64,000 nt of DNA from Arcuatula senhousia. Its lineage: Eukaryota; Mollusca; Bivalvia; Mytilida; Mytilidae. The notes under the pieces were generated by a model, which was not told the DNA's origin, ran no database searches, and saw only the letters and a list, made by a program, of their open reading frames with translations. The DNA lies in contig CAXARO010000258.1 in NCBI GenBank assembly GCA_963971305.1, forward strand, positions 1-64,000, written 5' to 3'. The position numbers and the translations under genes are program-made. Below, in pieces: positions 52,461-63,273 of this stretch (position 1 is its first letter; each line of letters opens with the position of its first letter).

Positions 52461-54715
52461 TACCTGCGTCGCCGAAGGCCAAAGCAGGTCTACTAGTCGG
52501 GTCACTCCGTCTGTCCGTCCGTCAGTCTGTCGCGCTATGGGGTGCCTGTCTTGTGTAATCTGAATCTCGAAAACCAAACACTAGATCTTTCTGAAATTTT
52601 TCACAGTGATTACAGATATATTGAAGATGTGCACCTCCCATTTTAGGGTCATTTTATAATTTCGTTTAGAAATTAGGGGCCCAAAAGGGGCAAAAAAAGA
52701 TCCTTTTTTATTTGTTTCCACAATAACTTTTGTTCTGGTTGGCCAAATGCTATGAAACTTTACAGTAATGTTACTTACCATAAAAGGAAGAGTGGGGCTG
52801 ATTTTGGGTGTCCCCGCTTTTTTGTTTAGAAATTAGGGGCCCTAAAGGGACCAAAAAAGCAACTTTTTTATTTGTTTCCACAATAACATTTGTGCTGGTT
52901 GACCAAATGCTATGAAACTTTACAGTAATGTTACTTACCATGAAAGGAAGGGCATGGCTGATTTTGGGTGTCCCCGCTTTTTAGCTCACCTGGACCGAAG
53001 GTCCATGTGAGCTATTACCATCACTTGGCGTCCGTCGTCGTCGTCGTCGTCTGTCGTTGTCTGTCGTCGTCTGTCGTTGTCGTCTGTTAACAATTTTTTA
53101 AAAATCTTCTCCTCTGAAAACTACCAAACAGAATTTAATGAAACTTGGTATGAATGATCCTTAGGGTGTCCTGCACCAAACTTGTGTTTTGATTTTTGAT
53201 CCGTTAAAAAACATGGCCGCCGTTACTAAAAATAGACTAGGGGGGTCAGACTACTGTTTTTGGCTTATAAATCAAAAAGTATAAGAGATAGAGGAAATCT
53301 GAGGCCACGCTACTGATTCAGCATCAAAAGCTCTACAAAAGTCTCCATTTGGTCAAAGTTGTCAGATGACCCCTTATAGGGGTAACAGCCCCTTGAAGGT
53401 GAAAAATAGCATTTTTTCATGTTTTTGGCCTACAGAATGAAAACTATTGCAGAGATTAGCTGTTGCTTGCTTAAATGTTCAGCTCATTTAACTCTACAAA
53501 ATTCTCCATAGGGTCGAAGTTGTCAGATGACCCCTTATAGGGGTTACGGCCCCTTAAAGGTGAAAAATAGCCATTTTTCATGTTTTTGGCCTACAGAATG
53601 AAAACTATTGCAGATAGAGATTAGCTGTTGCTTGCTTAAATGTTCAGCTCATTTAGCTTTACAAAATTCTCCATAGGGTTGAAGTTGTCAGATGACCCCT
53701 TATAGGGATTACGGCCCCTGAAAAATAGCGATTTTTCATGTTTTTGTCTTATAAAATGAAAACTATTGCAGATAGAGATTAGCTGTTGCTTGCTTAAATG
53801 TTCAGCTCATTTAGCTCTACAAAATTGTCCATAGGGTTGAAGTTGTCAGATGACCCCTTATAGGGGTTACGGCCCCTGAAAAATAGAGATTTTTCATGTT
53901 TTTAGCCTACAGAATGAAAACTATTGCAGATAGAGATTAGCTGTTGCTTGCTTAAATGTTCAGCTCATTTAGCTCTACAAAATTGTCCATAGGGTTGAAG
54001 TTGTCAGATGACCCCTTATAGGGGTTACGGCCCCTGAAAAATAGCGATTTTTCATGTTTTTAGCCTACAGAATGAAAACTATTGCAGATAGAGATTAGCT
54101 GTTGCTTGCTTAAATGTTCAGCTCATTTAGCTCTACAAAATTCTTCATAGGGTAGAAGTTGTCAGGTGACCCCTTACAGGGGTTACGGCCTTTGAAAAAA
54201 GCGATTTTTCATGTTTTTGGCCTACAGAATGAAAACTATTGCAGATAGAGATTAGCTGTTGCTTGCTTAAATGTTCAGCTCATTTAACTCTACAAAAGTC
54301 TCCATAGGGTCGAAGTTGTCAGTAACTCCTTATAGGGGTTATGGCCCCTTATAGGTGAAAAATGGTGTTTTTGGCCTATAGAATGAAAACTATTGCAGGT
54401 AGAGAAAAGCTGTTGCTTGCTTAAATGTTCAGCTCATTTAGCTCTACAAAAGTATAGGGTCAACATCAAGACCAGGTGAGCGATTCAGGCTCCTGGGAGC
54501 CTCTTGTTATCGTTTAGAAATTAGGGGCCCAAAAGGGGCCAAAAAAGTGACTTTGTTATTTGTTTCCACAATAACTTTTGTTTTGGCTGACCAAATGCTG
54601 TGAAACTTAACAGTAATGTTACTTACCATTAAAGGAGGTTAGGGCTTATTTTAGGTGTCCCCTCTTTTCTTGTTTAGAAATGAGGGGCCCAAAGGGGGCA
54701 AAAATGGGACTTTTT
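52461..54715 (+). mobile_element. TACCTGCGTCGCC-type element interrupted by a TTAGCTCACC element
   Basis: Head TACCTGCGTCGCCGAAGGCC, (GTCC)n, ~3 core monomers (GTTTAGAAATTAGGGGCCC, TTTGTTTCCACAATAACTTT), interrupted in CCCCGCTTTT by 52981-54508, resumes ATCGTTTAGAAATTAGGGGC. Core is shared with the TATACGACCGC family. Confidence 0.8.
52981..54508 (+). mobile_element. TTAGCTCACC-type element, complete
   Basis: Head TTAGCTCACCTGGACCGAAG folded on GGTCCATGTGAGC, (GTC)n, opening monomer, seven core monomers of ~155-165 bp, tail GGTGAGCGATTCAGGCTCCT, GGGAGCCTCTTGTT. Confidence 0.87.
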
Positions 54716-54810
54716 TAGCTCACCTGACGGAAGGTCCATGTGAGCTATTACCATCACTTGGCATCCGTTGTTGTCATCTGTCATCGTCGTCGTCGTCGTC
54801 TGTTAACAAT
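54716..54810 (+). mobile_element. TTAGCTCACC-type head, truncated
   Basis: Head TTAGCTCACCTGACGGAAGG and (GTC)n, cut off at TGTTAACAATTTTT where the GTCTTGCCTGCGAC element starts. The core at 63532-64000 could be its displaced continuation. Confidence 0.75.
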
Positions 54811-55240
54811 TTTTGTCTTGCCTGCGACTTTAGTCACTGAAGGCGAGACATAGGTATTACTTTCCAGCGGCGACGGCGTAAACTTTTTTGTAAGACTTTT
54901 GTGGAAAATGAATTCCAAGAAAAGTATAATAGCTAGGCATCTGATATTTGGTATGCAGACAGTTGGGGTTATGGTCTACGCAACTGACACCATGCCATTT
55001 GACCCTGACCCCAATTTCATGGTTCAGCGACTCTGTGGACTTAGATGATTTTGGGGGCCAAAAAACCTTTGTAAGACTTTTGTGGAAAATGAATTCCAAG
55101 AAAAGTATAATAGCTAGGCATCTGATATTATAGCTAGCACAGGCATCTAATATTTGGGGATTATGGTATTCACAACTGACATCACCATGTTATGTGACTT
55201 TGAACCAATTTTCATGGTTGAATGACTTAGTGAATGTTGG
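54811..55240 (+). mobile_element. GTCTTGCCTGCGAC-type element
   Basis: Head TTTTGTCTTGCCTGCGACTT folds on GTCACTGAAGGCGAGACA; GGCGACGGCG; core with two copies of GGAAAATGAATTCCAAGAAA and TAGCTAGGCATCTGATATT. Same head family as 5618-6527 but a different core. 3' limit uncertain. Confidence 0.7.
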
Positions 55241-55837
55241 TCTTTTTTCATTGTTTATCAATAACTATGGTATCTAGAACGCACTTCAGATATTTTTGTG
55301 ATGGTTAAATGGAATTCTGTCACCTCCTGAACTTTTCTGAAGGCCCCAGGGCTTAAGCTACTTAAGAAAAATAGGGAGAAGTGACTTCTCTTTCAGATTG
55401 GTATCAGGGAAAAGTGGGGAGGGACAGGGAGAAGTGGGAGTATTTGTGATATAATACTATAATAGTATATATAGCATTTTGTTATACACTATATATCCTC
55501 TAGTTCATTTTAAGAAAACTTGTGGTTTTATCATTTGTAACTGATATTTTCTTATGATATTTCTGCATGCTGATGACCAAGAACCATTTTCTTGCAAAAG
55601 AACAGAGAGTCCAGAGGTTTATATTCAATATTTGTCTTGTTTTCTGACAGGTTTCTATTTAAGATGTTTAAACAAAATGTATTATTTACTTATGAGGGAC
55701 TAAACAGGAGTGAACTGAATGCTCCTGTTTTGATTGGGATTTGTATTCATAATGGATAATTTATCATGAGGACCTACTTGGCCTTTCTAAGCCTCTGTCA
55801 TCATCTTGTATTTTTTTTTTTTATTTAAAATCATCTT
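55241..55837. other. intergenic/intronic, nothing recognised
   Basis: AT-rich, no gene or named repeat. Ends at the T-run that is the poly(A) of the minus-strand LINE. Confidence 0.5.
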
Positions 55838-56181
55838 TTTTTTTTTTTTTTTTTTATTTCAAACATTTATTAAACAAATCATAATACTTTGTACAATAAC
55901 AATAAAATCATAATATCACAGTGAGACATTGTACAATAGTAAGTTGATAATTAACATATTTACCGGTAAGTCTAAGAACTGATTTAAACTGTTCAAATAA
56001 GGTAAAGCATAACTTTCTTAATTTACATTGGACTTGTTAAAACAAGTGCAATGCATATGCATAAATTTGTAACATACAAGATGCCCACCCCAATTTTATG
56101 TAAAAGGGGAAAAAGAAGTAAATAAAATATCAAATAAAAATTAAATCAGGACGTTACTTAACTCTAATTTACGAAACCTTT

Positions 56182-59043
56182 TCAGAAGAATGTTACATCT
56201 AATTTGTCATCCTGTACAGTACAAAATAAGTTTGTTTCACACCAATATGATAAAAAATTTTCTAATGGCAATCTTTCATAATCAGCTAATATTCTGACCT
56301 TTAGCTGCTGGAGAAAAAATATATAAATATCATTTGGAAGTATATGCTTTCTATCAAATTTTTTCTCATTACGCTTTAACCAAGCAGTTTTACAGTACAA
56401 TCCTATCAATAAAAGTATAACACTTTTTGTCTTTTTAGTATTGGCATTAACATCTCTCAGTAAAATATGAGAGAACTTTAATGATGTAATACCATTAGAT
56501 AAAGCAAAGATCCAGTTCTTAATTAATGACAATAATTGAGTTACATAGTTACACTCTGAAAATAAATGTTGTAAAGTTTCTGGCTCACGAGCACAGAACG
56601 TACACCTGTTTGAATCATATATGTTATACTTAAACAACAGACTATTAGTTGGTAAGATGTTGTGGACAATTTTAAAAAGTACATCCCTAGAAAAGCGATC
56701 AATGAATTTATCAAACACATTCTTAAAAATAAACTTAAATTCAACATCAGTATTTTTCTCAACAATTTTAGGAATATGTTCCTTACTTTCTAAGATAACA
56801 TTATACAGATATTTTGTAGTTGCTCCCCTTAGATTAGCATCAGGGCAATCAACTTTAAACTCAGTATAAACCTTAATACAATGATTATAAAAAGGAGACA
56901 CAAGTTCAGAATGAGGAAAATGTAACGACATAAATGATTGATTATAAAATCTAAGAGTCAATCCGACCCAATAAACACTGAAACCAATAAACTTGACAAG
57001 TCGTTTTTCAATGACATCACTCAAATGTTTTAAACGCAAAGCATTTAGTTTATACTCAATATTTACAACACCAAGACCACCTGAGTGTTTATCTAAATAC
57101 ATTGTATTCCTTGCTAAAGGTTCTACTTTGTCATTCCATATAAACTTAAATACACATCTTTGGAACTTTCTGATATAAAACTTAGACATATTTAGTATAG
57201 TTCCAACATACCAAAGTTTTGAGCAAGCAAAAATATTTACAATCATAACTTTTTCTAATAAGGACAATTTTCTGCGTTTCCAATTGTTTAAAACCTTTTC
57301 AAATTTAACATAAATAGGATTCCAAATATCATCTTGTGTTAGGTTGTTACCAATCTTAATACCAACAATCTTCAAATAATCTACAAATTCTATTCCAAAA
57401 CGGTGATAATCTTTTCTACCTTTCCAAGCTCCAAGCCATAAACCTTTAGTTTTGTTTTTGTTTAGTTTTGAGCCGGAGCCCTTTCCAAATAAATCAATAA
57501 GATACAAAAATTTCCAGATACCTTTATCAGTAGTACAAATTCCAGTGCTATCATCAGCAAAAACAGAAATTTTACATTCTTCATTTTTACCAGGTACATT
57601 TACACCGACAATGTCTGGATCTAATACCACTTTGCGTACAAAGGGCTCTAAACACAGAATATACAATAATGGACTGAGGCTACACCCTTGTTTTACAGAC
57701 CGTCTTATATTTATAGGGTCAGATATAAAATTATTAACAATAATACAAGATTTCAAATCGTGATACAAAATCTTGACCCACTTGATTAAATTTGGGCCAA
57801 AGTTGAATTGTTTAAGTACATTGAATAAAAACTCGTGGTTAACTCTATCAAAAGCTTTCTCTTGGTCGAGAGATATAAAGGCACATTTCAAATTCTTTTG
57901 ATTGACATAGTCTATAATATTACGATGTAAATGAGCATTATCTAAAATAGACCGTCCCCGTACAGCACAGGTTTGGTCAATACCAACAATTTTATCAACT
58001 ACAAGAGACATTCTATTACAAATAATTTTACTCAATATTTTGACATCAACATTCATCAAACTAATTGGTCTGTAAGATTTAACATCATTGTGCATAGTAC
58101 GATCTTTACAAATTAAGGTTACATAGCTCATTTTTTGGCTTTCAGACAAAGTATTATCTTCAAAAATATTTTCATACACCTTCAACAGTATTGGACCAAA
58201 AATATCAATAAACTTAAAATAAAATTCTTTCCCAATACCATCTGGTCCGGGTGTCTTATTATTCTCCATATCTTTTATTGCAGAAATTATTTCATCTGCT
58301 TCAATAGGAACTTCACATACATTTTGATCAAAATCATCTAAAACTGGCAAATCATTCAAAAAGTGATCCATTACATCAACATTAATTTCTTCAGTATTAA
58401 ACATGTCTTTGAAATAGCACTCAAATTGTTTTACAATATCATTACTTTTAATATAAGTACAATCATCAGTCTTTATCTCTTTAATAAGTCTATTTTTACC
58501 ATTTTTTGCTTCTTTTTCACAGAAAAATTTACTACACTGTTCTGAGTTATCTAACAATATAGCTTTACTTCTTATTTGTGAACCTCTAAAATCGTTAATA
58601 TACAATTGCTTAATCTCGTCTCGTAAGACCTTGATCTGTTCAAAGTAATTACCTGGATTTTTACGTTCAATATTACATAAATTAAAGTACTGTCTTTCTA
58701 AGTCTCTTAAAACATTGTATTTCATTTTGTTTTTCTTCTTACAATAATCAATACAGAAAGCTTTAATATTTCGTTTACAATGATCCCAAGTATCAATACA
58801 AATATCTAAACCATCTATATATGGTAGAAACCACTCTCTAAATTTTTTACAAAAGTTTTTGTCCTCTAAAACAGAGGCATTAAGCTTCCAATAACCATTC
58901 CCCTTTGAGACCTCAGTCAAGGGTGTAAAAGATGTAATTACACAATCATGGTCGCTAAAACAAAAAATCAAATTCTTAACAGTTTTAATTCTGATGATAA
59001 GTAAATTCTGTCTAAACGACATGCTACAGAAGAACTGCGCCAC
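56182..59043 (-). CDS. LINE reverse transcriptase (L1/Tx1-like)
   Basis: 953 codons open. The N-terminal ~30-60 residues hold the end of the endonuclease (SDHDCVITSF). RT motifs follow in order: NKTPGPDGIGKEFYFKFIDI, YRPISLMNVDVKILSKIICN, DQTCAVRGRSILDN, FISLDQEKAFDRVNHEFLF (catalytic Asp), KQGCSLSPLLYILCLEPF, ISVFADDSTGIC (catalytic Asp pair), LNKNKTKGLWLG. The C-terminus has RCTFCAREPETLQHLFSEC, a CCHC-like finger. The enzyme would copy its RNA at a nicked target. The frame is intact, but the first ~17 residues from the nominal Met are not conserved; the real entry is via the endonuclease ORF, one frame away. Confidence 0.9.
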   Translation of the reverse strand: MAQFFCSMSFRQNLLIIRIKTVKNLIFCFSDHDCVITSFTPLTEVSKGNGYWKLNASVLEDKNFCKKFREWFLPYIDGLDICIDTWDHCKRNIKAFCIDYCKKKNKMKYNVLRDLERQYFNLCNIERKNPGNYFEQIKVLRDEIKQLYINDFRGSQIRSKAILLDNSEQCSKFFCEKEAKNGKNRLIKEIKTDDCTYIKSNDIVKQFECYFKDMFNTEEINVDVMDHFLNDLPVLDDFDQNVCEVPIEADEIISAIKDMENNKTPGPDGIGKEFYFKFIDIFGPILLKVYENIFEDNTLSESQKMSYVTLICKDRTMHNDVKSYRPISLMNVDVKILSKIICNRMSLVVDKIVGIDQTCAVRGRSILDNAHLHRNIIDYVNQKNLKCAFISLDQEKAFDRVNHEFLFNVLKQFNFGPNLIKWVKILYHDLKSCIIVNNFISDPINIRRSVKQGCSLSPLLYILCLEPFVRKVVLDPDIVGVNVPGKNEECKISVFADDSTGICTTDKGIWKFLYLIDLFGKGSGSKLNKNKTKGLWLGAWKGRKDYHRFGIEFVDYLKIVGIKIGNNLTQDDIWNPIYVKFEKVLNNWKRRKLSLLEKVMIVNIFACSKLWYVGTILNMSKFYIRKFQRCVFKFIWNDKVEPLARNTMYLDKHSGGLGVVNIEYKLNALRLKHLSDVIEKRLVKFIGFSVYWVGLTLRFYNQSFMSLHFPHSELVSPFYNHCIKVYTEFKVDCPDANLRGATTKYLYNVILESKEHIPKIVEKNTDVEFKFIFKNVFDKFIDRFSRDVLFKIVHNILPTNSLLFKYNIYDSNRCTFCAREPETLQHLFSECNYVTQLLSLIKNWIFALSNGITSLKFSHILLRDVNANTKKTKSVILLLIGLYCKTAWLKRNEKKFDRKHILPNDIYIFFLQQLKVRILADYERLPLENFLSYWCETNLFCTVQDDKLDVTFF

Positions 59044-59651
59044 GTGACATTTGTTTGGTGTGGAAACAAAAATCTATAAATATCAAATAAATCAAAGTCT
59101 GATATAATGGGTTTTAATAACTTAATACCATCTGTACCTCTGTCTAAATTACCACCAATTTTATCAAGTTTTGAATTCATAATACAATTAAAATCACCAG
59201 CAAAAATTTTACTACTCTGTGTTAAAAAGAAAGGATAAATTTCATCAAAAAATAATTTTCTCTCAGCTGCATCATTGGGAGCATAAATATTGAACAGTCT
59301 ATAAGGAACATTATCAATTTTAACATCAATAAATTGAAATCTACCATCTAAGTCTCTGTGATATTTAATAATGGTAAAATCTAGTGAAAAAGAAATAAGT
59401 ACAGCTGTACCACGACTGTAATTGGAACCATAATTCCAGAAGCATCGATACAAATCAAAATATTGATCTAAAGATCTGGAAATACTAGAATTACTAACAT
59501 GAGTTTCTTGTAAAAACAAAATATCTATGTGATGTACAATACAAAAGTTTTTCAATGCATGTTGACATTTAACATCTAATAAACCATTTACATTCAAGGT
59601 AGCAGTAGTTATATTACACAGATCATTAGAATTATTTGATGTGCTTATCAT
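58968..59651 (-). CDS. LINE AP-type endonuclease, frameshifted from RT
   Basis: 227 codons. Endonuclease motifs in order: TATLNVNGL, ILFLQETHVS (catalytic Glu), RGTAVLIS, YRLFNIYAPND, KIFAGDFNCIMNSKLDKIGG (Asp/Asn of the active site), VTWRSSSVACRLDRIYLS. The last motif, SDHDCV, is found only in the overlapping RT frame, so a 1-base shift near 58985 separates the two halves of what was probably a single protein. The endonuclease nicks target DNA for primed reverse transcription. Confidence 0.88.
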   Translation of the reverse strand: MISTSNNSNDLCNITTATLNVNGLLDVKCQHALKNFCIVHHIDILFLQETHVSNSSISRSLDQYFDLYRCFWNYGSNYSRGTAVLISFSLDFTIIKYHRDLDGRFQFIDVKIDNVPYRLFNIYAPNDAAERKLFFDEIYPFFLTQSSKIFAGDFNCIMNSKLDKIGGNLDRGTDGIKLLKPIISDFDLFDIYRFLFPHQTNVTWRSSSVACRLDRIYLSSELKLLRI

Positions 59652-59966
59652 AATTGGGGGTGATAGGGTTTACAGAAGACAATAAATACATTTGCTAACA
59701 AGGTGCAAGATTGAGATGATAAATGGCAAAATTTAAAGTAAACAGCTGTAACTAATTGACTAGAAGAGGTTAAACACCTCGATAAATTCTTCAAGACAAG
59801 GGATTTCTTCAGTTCAGCAGGAGTGGTGCTAAATACTTTTGAAATTAGAATTTCAATTCCATGAGGGTCTTGACGAGACCATATAATAAAAGGAAAATTA
59901 AAAATTGTAATAAATGATAATAATAGTAAAATAAAGTAACTGTACCTTGGACTCCTTACAGGATAA

Positions 59967-60062
59967 ATTAAAATCACACTAAAAATACACCAATAATAGG
60001 TTAATTCAAAGTCCATTAAAATCACATTAAAAATACACCAATAATAGGTTAATTCAAAGTCC
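59967..60062. repeat. 48-bp direct repeat, two copies, in LINE 5' region
   Basis: ATTAAAATCACA(C/T)TAAAAA...TTAATTCAAAGTCC at 59967 and again at 60015. May be the 5' regulatory repeat of the minus-strand LINE; the 172-codon minus frame across it is a shadow. Confidence 0.7.
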
Positions 60063-60180
60063 ATAATCAGAAGGGTAGTCCTATCAGGGGGGAAATCACC
60101 AAAATCAAAGTCCATAGACAAAAACATAATCAAATCCAGGGGAAAAACATATTGTCCATAGTCCATAATCAGTCCGTTTT

Positions 60181-63100
60181 GTGTTCACTGTCCCTTTGTT
60201 TTTTTCCTCCACTGTTTTCCTGTTCTTGGTCTTCACTTTCTTCTCTTCAAATGATTTAGATTACATAAAAAATGAAATCAATGATAACCTAGATGACTTT
60301 CTACCTATTAACTATATAGCTGATAATGTCCATAGATCTAGAAATACTGAAATTATACAAAAAACAAACAGTTATGGGAAACAAGTTATTGATATGTGCA
60401 CAGATGCCCAACTTCGAATACTAAATGGAAGAACTTTAGGAGATTCTAAAGGAAAAATAACTTTCTTTAATCACAATGGAACTTCAATTGATGATTATTG
60501 CATCTGTAGCTCAGAGTTTCTTAGAAACATTCTTAACTTTAAAGTTGGAAAGTTTGAACCAACAATTTCTGACCATTGTCCAATTTCAGTTAATATATTA
60601 TCTCAAATCAAAATACAACCCCCAAGAAATTTGAAAACATCTTTAAAAAAAGTCAAGTGGACTGAGGAACGTGACGTTATATTTAAATCTAATTTATCAC
60701 AAATAGATTTCAACCCAATGTTAGAAAACCTTGATGAGTTATTAGACATATCTAATGACACCAATGATGATAAGATAAATGAAGTAGTGTCAAACTTATC
60801 TTCCACTCTATATAATGCAGCTTTTTTAGGACAAGCAAAGGGAAATAATACCAAAAAAAGAGTTAAATTTAGAAAAATCAAAAGACCATATTATGATAAT
60901 GAATGTGAAACAAAATACAGAAATTTAAAACATTTAAGCAGAAAACTTTGTGATGAACCATGGAACAAAGATTTGCGTCAAAAAGTCTTAACCAACAAAA
61001 AAGATTTAAACAGGCTTGTAAGAAAAAAATACAGACAATTCAGACATAAAATGTTAAATAAAATATTAGACTGTGATCAAACTAATGCTGAAGAATTTTG
61101 GAATACTGTTAAATCCATAAGTAAAAAAGATACTAGTGACCCAAGCTCTAATATTTTACCTGAAGAGTGGTTTGACTACTTTAAGGAACTTATGAACACA
61201 GGGCAAGACTTTAATAAAGGCAATAAAAGTGACAATTATGTTAGCCCAGACTTTCAAAACTGTTGTAATTTGGTTCTTAATGATAATATAACAAAAGAAG
61301 AAGTGTTGCTTGCTATGAAATCTCTGAAAAATAGAAAATCTTGTGGTTCAGATGGGATATTAAATGAAATGTTGAAGATATCATGTTCTATGAATGTTAA
61401 TATATATGTGAAACTATTTAATTTAATTTTTAAAACAGGTATTTATCCCAATCCATGGAAAGAAAACTTTATCAAACCTATTTTTAAAGGTGGGTGCTTT
61501 ACAGATCCCTCAAATTATAGAGGCATTGCTCTCTCTAGTTGTCTAGGAAAGTTTTTTTCCAGAGTTTTATACAACAGGCTTGAAAAATACTTAGAAAATA
61601 ACAACATAATTTGCCCAGAACAAATTGGCTTCAAAAAAGGATGTAGGACAAGTGACCATATTTTCACATTAAAAACAATTATTGATAAAGCCTTTAAATC
61701 CTCCAAAAGAATATATGCTTGTTTTATTGACTTTAAAAAGGCGTTTGATACTATAAACAGAAAAGCTTTGTTTTATAAATTGTTTACTTATAATATTAAA
61801 GGACCTTTTCTAGATATCTTGAAATCAATGTACAAAGAAGTTTTATTCTCTGTTAAGATCTCAGATGGAATAACTGACTCTTTCTTATCACAAGTAGGAG
61901 TAAAACAAGGATGCATTTTAAGCCCTGCACTTTTTTCATTATATTTAAATGATCTATCTAAACTTTTTAAATCAGATTGTCAGCCAGTAGATGTCAATAA
62001 TACTCAATTATCATGTTTGATGTATGCTGATGATCTAGTATTAATATCAGAATCTCCTAATGGACTTCAAAACTGTCTCAATAAGCTAGATGGTTACTGT
62101 GAAAAATGGAATCTTACTGTTAATCTAAGCAAAACCAAAATAATGGTCTTCAATAAATCTGGAAGAAAAATATGTAATAACATTTTTAACTTCAGAAATA
62201 TAGCTATTGAACAATGCATGGAATACAAATATTTAGGAATATTTTTCAAACCTTCAGGTGTATTCTCTGAAGCAATTAATCTTTTATGCAAAAAGGCTTC
62301 AAAAGCAATATTTTGCATTAAAAAGATGTTGATCTCTGACAAAATTAATGTTTCTGCACATCTTAAATTATTTGAATCATGTGTTTCACCTATACTTCTC
62401 TACTGTAGTGAAATATGGTGCCTAAATATTATTAAAACAGATAAAAGTCTAGAATCAAAATACTTGTCAATGCAGTCAGTCAAAGTTCAAATAAAATTCG
62501 CTAAATATCTCCTCGGAGTAAATAAAGCAGCTGTAAATTTGGCTGTTCTCTCAGAACTAGGCATGTATCCTATTAGTATACAAGCTTTAAAATCCTCAGT
62601 TGGGTTCTGGTTACATATTCTAAAATCAAAAGAAAAACTACTGGGTGAAGCATACAAATCAAGCTCACAGTTGACTGATGGTTTTCAAAATAAAATAAAA
62701 TTTTTATTAAATAAACTGAATTTTTCTCATGTTTGGGAAAATCAGGGCACCTTTTCCAAGAAAAGATTACTCAAAGCAATTTCAATGAAATTAAATGAAA
62801 ATTTCAATCATTTCTGGAAAGAATCAATTTATAAAGATGAATCATCAATGCATAGAAACAAATTAAGAACTTATCGACAATTAAAAACTGATTTTAAAAC
62901 AGAAAAATATTTATTATTTAATTTCAACAAGGCTGATACAAATATATACTCAAAACTTCGAATAAGCAATAGTAAATTAGCTATTGAAACTGGTAGATTC
63001 AATAAAACAAAGTTAGAAAATAGAATATGTCCCTTATGCCAAATAGAAATTGAAGATGAATTCCACTTTGTCATAGTATGTTCTCAGTTATCTTTATATA

Positions 63101-63273
63101 GGTTGTCTTTGTTTAATGAAATAAGTTCTATAGTCCCTTCTTTTAAAAACATGAACTCTCAATGTAAATTTAACTACATATTTACCTGTAATGAATACGA
63201 TATTTGTCATGTTATTATAAATGGAATTAGTAAAATGTACAATAAGAGATGTGAACTAGCGAAGCAATCTTAA
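60181..63273 (+). CDS. LINE reverse transcriptase (CR1/jockey-like, YADD), 5'-truncated
   Basis: 1030 open codons. The first ~22 residues (MFTVPLFFSSTVFLFLVF...) are not LINE-like and probably come from flanking sequence; LINE homology begins about SSNDLDYIKNEINDN. It holds the C-terminal part of the endonuclease (GKITFFNHNGTSIDDYC, ISDHCPISV). RT motifs follow: KNRKSCGSDGILNEMLK, FIKPIFKGG, NYRGIALSSCLGKFFSRVLY, EQIGFKKGCRTSDHI, ACFIDFKKAFDTINR (catalytic Asp), VKQGCILSPALFSLYLNDL, LMYADDLVLISES (catalytic Asp pair), YKYLGIFF. The C-terminal finger is ICPLCQIEIEDEFHFVIVC. RT intact, endonuclease incomplete. Clade not certain. Confidence 0.88.
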   Translation: MFTVPLFFSSTVFLFLVFTFFSSNDLDYIKNEINDNLDDFLPINYIADNVHRSRNTEIIQKTNSYGKQVIDMCTDAQLRILNGRTLGDSKGKITFFNHNGTSIDDYCICSSEFLRNILNFKVGKFEPTISDHCPISVNILSQIKIQPPRNLKTSLKKVKWTEERDVIFKSNLSQIDFNPMLENLDELLDISNDTNDDKINEVVSNLSSTLYNAAFLGQAKGNNTKKRVKFRKIKRPYYDNECETKYRNLKHLSRKLCDEPWNKDLRQKVLTNKKDLNRLVRKKYRQFRHKMLNKILDCDQTNAEEFWNTVKSISKKDTSDPSSNILPEEWFDYFKELMNTGQDFNKGNKSDNYVSPDFQNCCNLVLNDNITKEEVLLAMKSLKNRKSCGSDGILNEMLKISCSMNVNIYVKLFNLIFKTGIYPNPWKENFIKPIFKGGCFTDPSNYRGIALSSCLGKFFSRVLYNRLEKYLENNNIICPEQIGFKKGCRTSDHIFTLKTIIDKAFKSSKRIYACFIDFKKAFDTINRKALFYKLFTYNIKGPFLDILKSMYKEVLFSVKISDGITDSFLSQVGVKQGCILSPALFSLYLNDLSKLFKSDCQPVDVNNTQLSCLMYADDLVLISESPNGLQNCLNKLDGYCEKWNLTVNLSKTKIMVFNKSGRKICNNIFNFRNIAIEQCMEYKYLGIFFKPSGVFSEAINLLCKKASKAIFCIKKMLISDKINVSAHLKLFESCVSPILLYCSEIWCLNIIKTDKSLESKYLSMQSVKVQIKFAKYLLGVNKAAVNLAVLSELGMYPISIQALKSSVGFWLHILKSKEKLLGEAYKSSSQLTDGFQNKIKFLLNKLNFSHVWENQGTFSKKRLLKAISMKLNENFNHFWKESIYKDESSMHRNKLRTYRQLKTDFKTEKYLLFNFNKADTNIYSKLRISNSKLAIETGRFNKTKLENRICPLCQIEIEDEFHFVIVCSQLSLYRLSLFNEISSIVPSFKNMNSQCKFNYIFTCNEYDICHVIINGISKMYNKRCELAKQS

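Larger units (their letters stand above)
55838..60180 (-). mobile_element. L1/Tx1-type LINE, near full length
   Basis: The poly(T) run at ~55838-55856 is the poly(A) tail. Upstream on the minus strand are a reverse transcriptase (56182-59043) and an apurinic endonuclease (58968-59651). The 5' portion (59652-~60180) contains two copies of a 48-bp repeat. No ORF1 was recognised, so the 5' part is incomplete or this family lacks a clear one. The FADD box and RT layout place it nearest L1/Tx1. Confidence 0.85.

Noticed and set aside
59648..60166. 172-codon minus-strand frame with an internal duplicated phrase
   Set aside because: Comes from the 48-bp direct repeat and AT-rich LINE 5' region; no ORF1-like features.
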